Positions 27,749 through 36,756 of a stretch of DNA of 64,000 nt are shown one piece after another. Origin of the DNA: Cyanobacterium sp. Dongsha4 (GTDB lineage: Bacteria > Cyanobacteriota > Cyanobacteriia > Cyanobacteriales > Cyanobacteriaceae); NCBI RefSeq assembly GCF_036345015.1, contig NZ_CP084098.1:1501326-1565325 (forward strand). Reading direction: 5' to 3'. The position numbers and the translations under genes were made by a program. Position 1 is the first letter of the stretch; each line of letters opens with the position of its first letter. The notes beneath the pieces are model-generated. The model was not told the origin of the DNA. It saw only the letters and a list, made by a program, of their open reading frames with translations, and searched no databases.

Positions 27749-29332
27749 ATGGCGATCGCAATTGATTTTGGTACAAGTAACACTGTCATTACTCGCATCA
27801 ACCCTGTGACAGGGGAATCAGAAATTGTAAAATTAGCCAATCTTGCTCAAAAAAATAGCAGTATTCCCCCGATAATTCCTAGTTTAGTATATATAAATAA
27901 TGCTCATAATGATGATGTAATTATTGGTCAAAAAGTTAGAGATAAAGGTTTAGATAGTAAAAATAATCAGCGTTTCTTTAGTAATTTTAAAAGAGGTATC
28001 GGTACTGATATTCAAGGATTTTTACCTATTTTAGATGATAAACAATTAGATTTTGAAAAAGTTGGAGATTTATTTTTAAGTAATATTTTACAAGAATTAA
28101 AGGGCGAATTAGACTCTTTAATTATGACTGTGCCAGTAGATAGCTTTGAAAGTTATCGCTATTGGTTAACGGGGGTTTGTGAAAAGTGGAATATCGACAA
28201 AGTCAGAATTATTGATGAACCAACGGCGGCGGCTTTGGGTTATGGTACAGAGGAAAATAATTTAATTTTAGTGGTAGATTTCGGCGGAGGTACGATCGAT
28301 TTTTCCTTAGTAGAGTTAGATTTAGGAGAAAAGAAAAAACCTCAAGGATTTATATTGAAATGGGGTGAGAAGCTATTAGGAGAAAGCTCGGCTCAAAAAA
28401 CAAAGTTAGCCAAAGTTATCGCCAAGGCAGGGGCAAATTTAGGGGGTTGTGATATAGATAACTGGATTTTGAACTATTTTCACGAAAAACAAGGGGTAAC
28501 AAAGTCTTCTCTAACTAGCCGTTTAGTAGAAAGAATTAAGATTCGTCTTTCTCAGACTGAAGAGGCTCAGGAGGTCTTTTTTAATGATTTGACCCTAGAA
28601 ACTTCCGATTTAAGCCTAAATAGAGAAACTTTTGAAGAAATACTCAACCATAATCAGTTTTTTGCTCAACTAGATACTCTGATGGAAGGAGTCTTACAAC
28701 AAGCAAGAGGTAACGGTGTCAACATCAATGATGTTAATCGAGTTTTATTAGTGGGAGGAAGTGGACAAATTCCCGCCGTTAATCAATGGTTACAGCAATA
28801 TTTCCCTCTCGAAAAAATAAAATGCGATCGCCCTTTTGACGCTATTGCCATGGGTGCATTAAAATTAGAGCAGAATTTACAGATCAAAGACTTTCTTTAT
28901 CATAGCTACGGAATTAGATATTGGAATCGTCGGCAAAAACGTCATGATTGGCACACCATTATTCCTAGTGGGCAACCTTACCCTATGACACAACCCAGAG
29001 AATTAATTTTGGGGGCTTCAGTGGAAAATCAGCCTAGTATTGAATTGATTATTGGTGAGTTAGGGCAAGAAAATACCTCTACGGAAGTTTATTTCGATGG
29101 TGAGCGTTTAGTTACTCGTAGTATAAATCGAGGAACAAGTCAAGTACAACCGTTAAATGATACGGAAGGAGGGAAAACCATCGCCCAATTAAATCCTTTA
29201 GGCAACCCAGGGAGCGATCGCATTAAGGTATTATTTAAAGTAGATGAGGACAGGTGTTTAAAAATTACTGTGGAAGACTTATTAACCGATGAAATTTTGT
29301 TAGATAATGTTATGGTGGCCGAGTTGAGTTAA
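27749..29332 (+). CDS. Hsp70 family protein (DnaK-like, divergent C terminus)
   Basis: Protein of 527 residues with an actin/Hsp70 ATPase domain. Visible motifs are IDFGTSNTVITR (phosphate 1, residue 4 on), DEPTAAALGYG, VVDFGGGTIDFSLVEL (phosphate 2) and VLLVGGSGQIPAVNQWL (adenosine). The C-terminal 150 residues do not look like the classical DnaK substrate-binding domain, and the protein is about 100 residues shorter than DnaK. It is therefore a specialised Hsp70-like ATPase rather than the housekeeping chaperone. It begins a likely three-gene unit with scpB (31-bp gap) and a small metalloprotease-like gene. Confidence 0.85.
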   Translation: MAIAIDFGTSNTVITRINPVTGESEIVKLANLAQKNSSIPPIIPSLVYINNAHNDDVIIGQKVRDKGLDSKNNQRFFSNFKRGIGTDIQGFLPILDDKQLDFEKVGDLFLSNILQELKGELDSLIMTVPVDSFESYRYWLTGVCEKWNIDKVRIIDEPTAAALGYGTEENNLILVVDFGGGTIDFSLVELDLGEKKKPQGFILKWGEKLLGESSAQKTKLAKVIAKAGANLGGCDIDNWILNYFHEKQGVTKSSLTSRLVERIKIRLSQTEEAQEVFFNDLTLETSDLSLNRETFEEILNHNQFFAQLDTLMEGVLQQARGNGVNINDVNRVLLVGGSGQIPAVNQWLQQYFPLEKIKCDRPFDAIAMGALKLEQNLQIKDFLYHSYGIRYWNRRQKRHDWHTIIPSGQPYPMTQPRELILGASVENQPSIELIIGELGQENTSTEVYFDGERLVTRSINRGTSQVQPLNDTEGGKTIAQLNPLGNPGSDRIKVLFKVDEDRCLKITVEDLLTDEILLDNVMVAELS

Positions 29333-29363
29333 AGCAAGACACTTTTTTTATAGTCAATAAAAT

Positions 29364-29858
29364 ATGGATCAAAAAATATTTTCTCCTAGTTTAAGTCAAC
29401 ACATCGAAGCGATTTTATATCTAAAGGCTCAACCAACTACTCTACAAGAAATTGTTACCCTAACCAATCATTCTACAGAAGAAGTACAAGAGGCTCTCAT
29501 TCAATTAATGTCTGATTATGCTTATCGTAACAGTGCCTTAGAAATTATTGAAACAGAACAAGGTTATAGTTTACAATTGCAGTCAGAATATTTATCTCTA
29601 CTTGCTAATCTTGTACCCGCAGAATTAAATACAGCTACCCTTAAAACCTTAGCTGCGATCGCACTTCAAAGCCCTATACTTCAGAGTGACTTAATAAATC
29701 TAAGGGGAAGCACCGCTTATCAACACGTTAGCGAATTAGTGGAATCTGGCTTTATCCGTAAACGGCGACAAGAAGAGGGGCGATCGTACTGGTTAGAGGT
29801 TACTGACAAGTTTCATAAATATTTTGAATTTAATCAAGCTCAAACAGAAGAAGAATGA
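29364..29858 (+). CDS. scpB: Segregation and condensation protein ScpB
   Basis: Protein of 164 residues built from two winged-helix domains, as expected for ScpB, the non-SMC subunit that bridges the SMC-ScpA complex in chromosome compaction. The N-terminal LSQHIEAILYLKAQPTTLQE and the GSTAYQHVSELVESGFIRKR recognition-helix region are typical. Cyanobacterial ScpB proteins are of this size. scpA and smc are not in the window. It is probably co-transcribed with the upstream Hsp70-like gene. Confidence 0.88.
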   Translation: MDQKIFSPSLSQHIEAILYLKAQPTTLQEIVTLTNHSTEEVQEALIQLMSDYAYRNSALEIIETEQGYSLQLQSEYLSLLANLVPAELNTATLKTLAAIALQSPILQSDLINLRGSTAYQHVSELVESGFIRKRRQEEGRSYWLEVTDKFHKYFEFNQAQTEEE

Positions 29859-29895
29859 AATGAAATTCAATTAGAAATTAATTATAAATGAAACA

Positions 29896-30339
29896 ATGAA
29901 TTTAACTCCATTAATAGGCATTACAACCTCAATCTTTCTCCTTAGTCAAAACCCGACTCAAGATAAATTCAACACCTTAAAAAACACCCTAGAAAACTAT
30001 AATTTCAATGTAAAAATAGAGCCTCCCCCCCTGAGAAGCACCTATGGTTTATTGCAAGTAAAAACCCGCACGATTTGGATAAATCCTATTGTATTTGATT
30101 TACATATTGCCCTCCCTACCTTAATTCATGAAGCAACCCACGCCGCCCAACTATGTGCGGGGAAAAACGAAATTACCGCTCTTAATCTGTCTTTATCTCC
30201 TCCCAATATTGCTCGTCCTTATTTTACTCACTACAATCATGGTTTAAGGAGACATTTAGAAGCCGAAGCTTATGCCGTACAAACTCACTCTGAAGGCTAT
30301 GATTTAGTTATATCTTTATTGAATAAACATTGTCGATAA
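29896..30339 (+). CDS. Small HExxH metalloprotease-like protein
   Basis: Protein of 147 residues. It contains a zinc-protease-type HEATH motif at residues 78-82 (TLIHEATHAAQ) and a downstream RRHLEAEAYAVQ helix (about 119-130) that could supply a third metal ligand (Glu), the gluzincin arrangement in miniature. The N terminus is hydrophobic (LIGITTSIFLLSQ) and may be a signal or anchor. I do not recognise a named family. It follows scpB by 37 bp. The protease activity is inferred from the motif alone. Confidence 0.6.
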   Translation: MNLTPLIGITTSIFLLSQNPTQDKFNTLKNTLENYNFNVKIEPPPLRSTYGLLQVKTRTIWINPIVFDLHIALPTLIHEATHAAQLCAGKNEITALNLSLSPPNIARPYFTHYNHGLRRHLEAEAYAVQTHSEGYDLVISLLNKHCR

Positions 30340-30701
30340 TTTAATTTATAGCGTTTCCCAAAAATATGAGGTACAGTTTTTTTACACCATTGCAATTGTT
30401 GCCTATTCCCCATTCCCGAATGTAGATAAGTGGTGTGCCTCATCATGATAAAAATTACAGAATTACTATATTATTAAACCTAACTGAAGTTATCTCAATT
30501 AGTTCCGTAAAAAAACCCCAAGAGTAAATATCATGGTCAAAACATACTCAACGTCTTACAATTAATATATATATTAATCACCATGAGTAGCATTCAGCTA
30601 CTAAAATATTTACCCTTTTGGGAACTAAAAAAATGTCATATATTGATATATCAGTGGCAAAATTGAATTTTATGCAGTATTTCACAAGAAATTTATGTGC
30701 T
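30340..30701. other. Convergent intergenic region with a possible small palindromic element
   Basis: This 362-bp gap has no gene. At about 30367-30444 an imperfect inverted repeat (ATGAGGTACA on the left, TGTGCCTCAT on the right) encloses about 60 bp, which may be a MITE remnant. A perfect AT palindrome (ATTAATATATATATTAAT) lies at about 30562-30579. No terminator with a T-tract is obvious. Confidence 0.35.
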
Positions 30702-31478
30702 TTACTCTTTTTTTCTCGAAAATCTATTGGCTAATCTCAAAATTTGTCCTGCTAACATGGCGGCCCCAAAACCATTATCGATATTAACCACTCCTATACC
30801 AGTGGCACAAGAATTAAGCATAGTTAACAATGCTGATAAACCTCCAAAACTTGTACCATAACCAATGCTTGTTGGCACGGCAATGACTGGGCAATTAGCC
30901 AAACCTGCTACAACACTGGGTAAAGCCCCTTCCATTCCCGCAACCACAATTAAAATATCTGCTTGGGTGATGAGATGACGATGATTCAATAAACGATGTA
31001 TTCCTGCCACTCCCACATCCCATAAACGCTCAACGGTAAATCCACATAATTCCCCCGTTATAGCGGCTTCTTCGGCTACTGGTAAGTCGGCTGTACCCGC
31101 AGTCACGATCGAAATTTTACCTTTGTATTTATCACTATTTTGCCCGATCGCAGCTATTTTTGCCAGAGGGTAGTAACGTAAATCTTGTATCTGTTCTTGT
31201 AAAGTTTCTGCTACATCAGCTTCTAAACGGGTAGCCATCACAAGGGGAGAATTTTGTCTCATGACATGGATAATTTGTCTAATTTGTTCTGGAGTTTTGC
31301 CCTGACTCCAAATCACTTCTGGAAAGCCCGTGCGTAGCTGACGATGATGATCAATTTTTGCAAAGTTGTCTATGGCCTCAAAATTCAAATGTTTCAGCTT
31401 TTCCACCCCTTCACTGGGGGAAATTTTTCCTTCTGCTATCTGGTTTAATAGTATCTCTAATGAGGTGCGATCGACCAT
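30702..31478 (-). CDS. larB: Nickel pincer cofactor biosynthesis protein LarB
   Basis: Protein of 258 residues with a PurE/AIR-carboxylase-like C-terminal domain. In the LarB family this domain carboxylates and hydrolyses nicotinic acid adenine dinucleotide, the first step to the nickel pincer nucleotide of lactate racemase. Visible signatures are IVTAGTADLPVAEEAA, VAGMEGALPSVVAGL and VIAVPTSIGYGTSFGGL. The N terminus is EILLNQIAEGKISPSEGVEK. larA, larC and larE are not nearby. It follows a GT9 gene by 85 bp on the same strand. Many cyanobacteria carry this gene; its role in them is less certain. Confidence 0.85.
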   Translation of the reverse strand: MVDRTSLEILLNQIAEGKISPSEGVEKLKHLNFEAIDNFAKIDHHRQLRTGFPEVIWSQGKTPEQIRQIIHVMRQNSPLVMATRLEADVAETLQEQIQDLRYYPLAKIAAIGQNSDKYKGKISIVTAGTADLPVAEEAAITGELCGFTVERLWDVGVAGIHRLLNHRHLITQADILIVVAGMEGALPSVVAGLANCPVIAVPTSIGYGTSFGGLSALLTMLNSCATGIGVVNIDNGFGAAMLAGQILRLANRFSRKKE

Positions 31479-31563
31479 TATTAATGATTAGGTAATGAGT
31501 AAGAAGATTCGGAGTTCAGAGTTATTAATTGTTAATTGCTAATTGCTAATTACTAATTCTTCA

Positions 31564-32526
31564 TTATTGTTTCCAGATTTGTTCTAGGATTTTATCTGTG
31601 GGAATATCGGCAATTTGAGAACTTAAAGACTGAATACCAAAAACTCGATCGCATTTTGGTGGTAATAATTTGGTTGTTTTGGTAGGACCGAATAAAGCAA
31701 TAGTATAGACTCCCACTGCAATAGCTAACTGCATGGGTGCGCTGTCACTACAAAGCATTAAATTTGCTCCAGCAATTATTGCCGCTAATTTACCAATATC
31801 GGGAGGGCTAACCACTTTCACATAAGGACATAAAGAAACTATTTCCGTTGTCCATTCCAAATCATCTGGCCCGCATAACAAGACAATAGGAATGTCAGGT
31901 TGCTTCATGTGAATGTCCTCAATCACCCTTTGCCACTTAGGTACAGGATAAATCTTATTAATACCTTGATAAGCCGTTAAAATACTAGCACCACCGTGAA
32001 TAATAATATAGCCACTATCTTTAATTCTCAATCTTTTTTGTTCATACTCCGCCCATTCAATATCTTCTTTTGGTACGTTTATACTTAAATCAGGACAGGG
32101 AACATCAATCTTTAAACCCTTAAGTAAATCATGATACATAAAAGGGATATACTGATCGGTATTTTTGGGAACAGTACAATTGAGAAACCAAGAATTAGAA
32201 CTTTGATAGCCCACCCGAGTCGGAATCCCATCAAGCCAAAGCAAGAAACTTACAATCCAATTTTTTTCGAGAGTAATTACTAACTCATATTCTCTATCTC
32301 TAATCATGCCCAAGAGATTAAGATAGTCTGCCAATCCATTTCTATCTTGAAAATCAAAAACCAACACCTCTTGCACATACTTACAAATACGATAACTATT
32401 TTTACTCCTCGGTTCAACAATCACATCAATAGTTGCTTGAGGGTATTTATTTTTTAGGGTTTGTAGAGTTGGGAAAAAGAGAATTTGATCGCTAATGCCA
32501 CCCGGAATCAAAACTAAAACACGCAT
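31564..32526 (-). CDS. Glycosyltransferase family 9 (heptosyltransferase-like)
   Basis: Protein of 320 residues with a GT-B fold of the GT9 family. The N-terminal VLVLIPGGISDQILFFPTLQ and the C-terminal nucleotide-sugar site (CSDSAPMQLAIAVGVYTIAL then FGPT) are visible. Family members transfer heptose or other sugars from ADP- or nucleotide-activated donors to lipopolysaccharide or related glycans. The acceptor here is unknown and there is no surface-polysaccharide cluster around it. It may be co-transcribed with larB. Confidence 0.82.
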   Translation of the reverse strand: MRVLVLIPGGISDQILFFPTLQTLKNKYPQATIDVIVEPRSKNSYRICKYVQEVLVFDFQDRNGLADYLNLLGMIRDREYELVITLEKNWIVSFLLWLDGIPTRVGYQSSNSWFLNCTVPKNTDQYIPFMYHDLLKGLKIDVPCPDLSINVPKEDIEWAEYEQKRLRIKDSGYIIIHGGASILTAYQGINKIYPVPKWQRVIEDIHMKQPDIPIVLLCGPDDLEWTTEIVSLCPYVKVVSPPDIGKLAAIIAGANLMLCSDSAPMQLAIAVGVYTIALFGPTKTTKLLPPKCDRVFGIQSLSSQIADIPTDKILEQIWKQ

Positions 32527-32910
32527 AATAAAAATATTTTATAAATAATTTCTGAGGATAATTTTAACCTTTAAATAGCACCTAAAACCCAACATCAACA
32601 ATTATGAATTATGAATTACAAATTATAAATTAAGGGCAAAGGGCATAAAAATTATTCCTTAGTTTATAATAATCCCTTACCCCTCACTGATAGGCAGGGC
32701 TGTTTCAAAGTAGAAATACAAAAAAGCTAAAACTATTGCCAGTAAAAGAATATAGCGTTTTAGAGCTTTGAGGATTAAGAAGTAGTTAAAAATGTTTAGA
32801 TTATCAATTTATAACCATAAACCATTAAAAACTATTGCAAGAGTGCCTATTCCCCATTCCCTGCCTTAACCAGAAAATTTTAGAATGAAACAGCCCTGCT
32901 CACTGATAGG
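32527..32910. other. Intergenic region occupied mostly by a MITE
   Basis: This 384-bp gap contains a 206-bp inverted-repeat element (32694-32899) with its target duplications. The rest is AT-rich filler with no gene visible. Confidence 0.7.
32694..32899 (+). mobile_element. 206-bp MITE with 14-bp perfect terminal inverted repeats
   Basis: Both ends read GCAGGGCTGTTTCA inward. The element is flanked by a 10-bp direct repeat TCACTGATAG (32684-32693 and 32900-32909); with a 13-bp repeat instead, the flank could be counted as 12 bp. A long target duplication of this type suggests mobilisation by an IS4-like transposase. It has no ORF. A 26-bp copy of its right end abuts the CAST at 56135-56160. 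Confidence 0.75.
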
Positions 32911-33528
32911 TTAGTCAATAACTGCATTAAGTAAAACATCAGTCAAACTCATATTGTCCAAATCATCCATTGTGATGGTATCAACAATATCAAATTTTGC
33001 CCCCGCTTCTTGTAATAAATCATCAAGGGCTTTGAAATATTCCTTCGCTTTGGCATCTTGCCCAATTTGGATAAAAGAAATTCCTAATTCTTCATCTCGA
33101 TCGATTTTTTGACTAGCATTAATAATTAAACGAATTATCTCTTTTGGTTCATCAGGAATACCATCAGTAATAACTAAAATAGTTTCCCCATTTTCCTTCG
33201 CTTTGCCTTCCGCCTTACGTTGAAAATAATTATCCAAAGCATCTTGTAAAACACTCTTTAAATCTGAACTGCCCATTGGCTCGTTTTGAGCGTAGATTTC
33301 CCTAATCTTGTCAGAGTTAACATTATCATAACGTCTAAAACGCCCTGAAAATAAATAAACAGTAATACCATCACTATCTAATTCATCGCATTTTTGGGCT
33401 AACGCAATGGTGGACTCTTGGGCAATTTCCCATCTAGTTTTTCCCGTACCATCATCACTGTTTAAACTACCACTTTTATCGATGATTAAAGTATAGTCTC
33501 GATTAGTAACAATTGATTCAATATTCAT
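32911..33528 (-). CDS. von Willebrand factor type A domain protein
   Basis: Cytoplasmic protein of 205 residues formed by one VWA domain with an intact metal-ion-dependent adhesion site: DKSGS (residues 17-21), a Ser/Thr in MGSSDLKS, and TDGIPDEP. The first strand is YTLIIDKSGSL. The domain mediates metal-dependent protein-protein contacts; the partner is unknown. There are no MoxR-type ATPase or TerD genes next to it that would give a context. Confidence 0.8.
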   Translation of the reverse strand: MNIESIVTNRDYTLIIDKSGSLNSDDGTGKTRWEIAQESTIALAQKCDELDSDGITVYLFSGRFRRYDNVNSDKIREIYAQNEPMGSSDLKSVLQDALDNYFQRKAEGKAKENGETILVITDGIPDEPKEIIRLIINASQKIDRDEELGISFIQIGQDAKAKEYFKALDDLLQEAGAKFDIVDTITMDDLDNMSLTDVLLNAVID

Positions 33529-33687
33529 AAAATATTATTCCTTGTATTGCCTTCTAATCAAAATCATAGCTAAAAAATTTGTTTTGGAATTGTAAATTAT
33601 TCTTGCGATTTTTTTCAGAAATTTTAGATCTAAGTTACAACGGATTTATGAGTAAAATTTACAGTTCGTAAAATTATTATTTTCACT

Positions 33688-33999
33688 ATGGAAAATCAGC
33701 AAAAATATCGTATGATTTGTACCCTAACTTTTGGGGATATTTATGGTCAAATAATTGTATGGTTAGGAGTCATTTTTATTAGCCTTGCTAGTACATTAGC
33801 TCTATGGAGTAGCACCCGTCAAATTTATGCTTTTGCTACCGTTGCCATTGTTTTGGTTTTATCTCTGCCTTTCCTGTTATTTGCATTTGTAACCACTTTA
33901 TTTAATCATATTGAATTTGTACCTATGGAACAAACCGAGAGCAGTAAATCCTCTAATCGTGCTAAATTTAGTGGCAAAACTGCTCAAGTATCTAGTTAA
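33688..33999 (+). CDS. Hypothetical two-helix membrane protein
   Basis: Protein of 103 residues with two hydrophobic helices (IIVWLGVIFISLASTLALW, about 23-41, and FATVAIVLVLSLPFLLFAFV, about 49-68) joined by a short loop. A polar C-terminal tail is rich in Ser and Lys. I do not recognise the family, though small two-helix proteins like this are common and conserved among cyanobacteria. It is convergent with urtC downstream. Confidence 0.55.
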   Translation: MENQQKYRMICTLTFGDIYGQIIVWLGVIFISLASTLALWSSTRQIYAFATVAIVLVLSLPFLLFAFVTTLFNHIEFVPMEQTESSKSSNRAKFSGKTAQVSS

Positions 34000-34092
34000 C
34001 ATTAATTCTTCAGCAATAATATTGGGGTTAGGTCGGTTTGACGGTTTCAGGTGGCAGGTTTTAGGTAAATATCTGATGAATGAGTAGTAGGA

Positions 34093-35250
34093 TTAGCCAA
34101 TGTTTTCTTTTTCCATTTCAACTTCGGGATTTTGTTCAATGGCAGGATAGGTAGTGAGTTTGGGTTGTAAGCCTAGAACCGATTTTAATTTGAGCCATGC
34201 CCAATTATTCCACCATCCCACAATACCATCAGGTAATACCGTCACTACCATCAGGAATAATGCTCCCTGAAAGAAAAGCCAAATTTCTGGAAATTCTTCA
34301 CTCAGGAATGTTTGTCCAAATCTTACTAATAAAGTACCTATTATCGCTCCTAATAATGTTCCTCTACCGCCGACGGCAACCCAGATAACCATTTCAATGG
34401 AGAAAGCAACTTCCATAATACTGGGAGTAATAATCCCCGTTTGTAGAGTGTATAAAGCCCCTGAAACTCCCGCGATCGCACCTGAAACCGCAAATACTAA
34501 AACCTTGAATCCTGTGGGATTATAGCCAGAAAATCTAACTCTATTTTCATCATCTCGAATAGCTATCAACAAACGTCCGAATCTGCCACTGGTTAACCAA
34601 CGACAAAGAAGATAAGCCAAAAGTAAAAAAAGAATTGTAAATTGATAAAAGGCAAATTGAGCAGTTTGAGAACTAGCAACCACACCAAAAATAGTTTCAG
34701 TATCTGTTTTTAAACCATTAGTACCATTAATTAGTTTCTGTTGTCCGTTGAAGAAGTTAAAAAACACAATGAGTGCCGCTTGAGTAATAATCGAAAAATA
34801 AACCCCCTTGATGCGATTACGAAAAACTAAATACCCCAATATACCAGCAACAATAGCCGGAATGACAAAAATGGCAACCACAGTAAAAGGGAAAGAATAA
34901 AAAGGTTTCCAAAACCAAGGCAACTCACTCACACCATACAGAGTAAAAAATTCTGGTAACTGCCCATCGGGTAATTGTAATTTAAGGTACATGGCAATAC
35001 CATAACCACCTAAAGCAAAGAAAATTCCATGACCTAAACTGAGTAACCCTGTATATCCCCAAATTAAATCAATCCCTAAAGCAACAATAGTCAAAGCTAA
35101 AAACCTACCCAATAACTGCAATCGAAAAGGGCTGAGTATAAGAGGCAAAATCAACGACAGAATAATTATTGCCCCAACGGCTATAGCTATTTCTATTAAA
35201 ATTTTACGCTTTTGTTCTTGTCTAATTTGAGAAAACGTAATATTAGTCAC
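34093..35250 (-). CDS. urtC: Urea ABC transporter permease UrtC
   Basis: Membrane permease of the LivM/UrtC class, 385 residues, about ten transmembrane helices. It forms the channel of the high-affinity urea importer with UrtB. Diagnostic segments are LGIDLIWGYTGLLSLGHGIF, then ALGGYGIAMYLKLQLPDG, and ETIFGVVASSQTAQFAFYQF in the C-terminal half. Transport would depend on UrtA (binding protein), UrtB, UrtD and UrtE, none of which is here. The isolated gene fits cyanobacteria with scattered urt genes. Confidence 0.88.
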   Translation of the reverse strand: MTNITFSQIRQEQKRKILIEIAIAVGAIIILSLILPLILSPFRLQLLGRFLALTIVALGIDLIWGYTGLLSLGHGIFFALGGYGIAMYLKLQLPDGQLPEFFTLYGVSELPWFWKPFYSFPFTVVAIFVIPAIVAGILGYLVFRNRIKGVYFSIITQAALIVFFNFFNGQQKLINGTNGLKTDTETIFGVVASSQTAQFAFYQFTILFLLLAYLLCRWLTSGRFGRLLIAIRDDENRVRFSGYNPTGFKVLVFAVSGAIAGVSGALYTLQTGIITPSIMEVAFSIEMVIWVAVGGRGTLLGAIIGTLLVRFGQTFLSEEFPEIWLFFQGALFLMVVTVLPDGIVGWWNNWAWLKLKSVLGLQPKLTTYPAIEQNPEVEMEKENIG

Positions 35251-35374
35251 AGTTTTTAATTCGTCATGAAGTTTACTTTTTGATCATCTCATTATCAATA
35301 AAAGTGTATGTATATTTAGTTAATTTGAATACATTTTTGCCTTTACTCTTTATCTTTGCCAACATCTCCAAACT

Positions 35375-35911
35375 TTATTCCTTCGGCATAGCCGCAAAAA
35401 TAGCGTCTGCATCCACCGTCACAATAATTTCACCATTATTTTTAATCCAATAACCTCTCAAAAATGGTGCTAATTCAGGAGTGACTGCCGAAGCAGGAGG
35501 AGAATGAATTTCGCTGGTGTCGCACAATTCAATATCATTTACATCGCTAACAATTAAACCAATTAAATCACCAGAAGCACTATTTCTTAAATTTTGACTG
35601 CTAGGATGAATAACAACTGCTTTATGATTGGAGGCAACCACTGATTGTTGATACCAAGGAGTAAAACCTAATAACTGTCCTAAATCTATCATCCAAACAA
35701 TTTGCCCCCGCCAATTATATACTCCTATTACCCATGAGGGCATTTCAGGAATCGGAATAATTTGCCCCAAAGGTATTTTCAACACTGCGGCAATTTCTGA
35801 TAAAGAAATCATTAAGTTTGTGTCTGGTAATAAGACAAATTTGAGAAACTGTTGTTGAAAAACAGTATTTTGACGGGAAGACTTCGCAACAGATAAAGGA
35901 GATTCACTCAT
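35375..35911 (-). CDS. CheW-like adaptor protein (PilI/PixI type)
   Basis: Protein of 178 residues with a CheW domain (VLLPDTNLMISLSEIAAVLK through PSWVIGVYNWRGQIVWMIDL). CheW links a methyl-accepting receptor to a CheA kinase. Its position as the third gene after PATAN-REC and CheY-like genes matches the pil/pix phototaxis-motility operons of Synechocystis, where it would work in type IV pilus control. It cannot be assigned to Pil or Pix from the sequence alone. Confidence 0.82.
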   Translation of the reverse strand: MSESPLSVAKSSRQNTVFQQQFLKFVLLPDTNLMISLSEIAAVLKIPLGQIIPIPEMPSWVIGVYNWRGQIVWMIDLGQLLGFTPWYQQSVVASNHKAVVIHPSSQNLRNSASGDLIGLIVSDVNDIELCDTSEIHSPPASAVTPELAPFLRGYWIKNNGEIIVTVDADAIFAAMPKE

Positions 35912-36255
35912 GATATTTTACGTGTCGAATCTAAAAAACATTGTATAACAGTTCTATGTTAGGTTGTGATATGTCGAACAATAACAAAAAATGTGCAGTA
36001 ATTATTGTTTTTCAAACCTCACTTTTAAATTTTTACCCCTAAAAGTGATACAACTCAAATAGAATCAATATAGACAACTCCTACCCCAAATATTGTTTGT
36101 AATGGGGATTTGTGATCATGAATGAGTCAATAACTATAATTTTCCAAGACATAACCCGTAAAATCAGATTATGACTTTTGCCTGTATAATTTTTACTTAA
36201 ATATTATTTAAAGATTAACTCATTGGAGATGTCTAATTTTTTGCAGGTTGATCAA
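35912..36255. other. 344-bp gap inside the chemotaxis gene cluster
   Basis: No gene is visible. One perfect 8-bp inverted repeat (CACTTTTA...TAAAAGTG, about 36022-36050) encloses a 12-nt loop but has no T-tract. Otherwise it is AT-rich. The gap could hold a promoter for the CheW-like gene. Confidence 0.4.
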
Positions 36256-36615
36256 CTAAATTAGTTTTTTGACGGCACTGAGGAATTCTTCTTTATCCAC
36301 TGGTTTTGGAATATAAGCATCTGCACCCTGCTTCATTCCCCAAAATTTGTCCATCTCGCTACCTTTTGTAGAACACATAATAATAGGTATTTTACCTGTA
36401 TTTGTACCTGATTTTATTTCTCGACATACTTCAAAGCCACTTTTCCCCGGCAAAACCACATCTAAAACCACTAGATCAGGTGTATTACCTTTAATTTTTT
36501 CAAGGGCTTCCTCTCCACTTTCGGCGGTTGTAACACTAATACCCAATTCCTGTAAATAACCTGTTAAAATTTTTCTTTCAGTGGAAGAATCATCAACAAT
36601 TAATGCGTTTCCCAT
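36256..36615 (-). CDS. CheY-like response regulator (PilH/PixH type)
   Basis: Stand-alone receiver domain of 119 residues. It has the conserved acidic pair (IVDDSSTERK), the phosphoacceptor Asp in LVVLDVVLPGKSGFE (about residue 52), the Thr/Ser switch in PIIMCSTKGSEMD and the Lys in PKPVDKEEFL. As a single-domain regulator it would bind pilus-motor or kinase components. It lies between a PATAN-receiver gene and a CheW gene on the same strand. Confidence 0.88.
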   Translation of the reverse strand: MGNALIVDDSSTERKILTGYLQELGISVTTAESGEEALEKIKGNTPDLVVLDVVLPGKSGFEVCREIKSGTNTGKIPIIMCSTKGSEMDKFWGMKQGADAYIPKPVDKEEFLSAVKKLI

Positions 36616-36756
36616 ATTTTTATTACCTCTATATGTTTGTTATTTGGATACTGCTTAACAATTAAATAATAATAATTATGATATAACAATACCTAGCGTC
36701 ATTTTTGCGAAATTCGTTGTTATTCCCTCATAAAACAATGATTTGGAAAGAATAAC

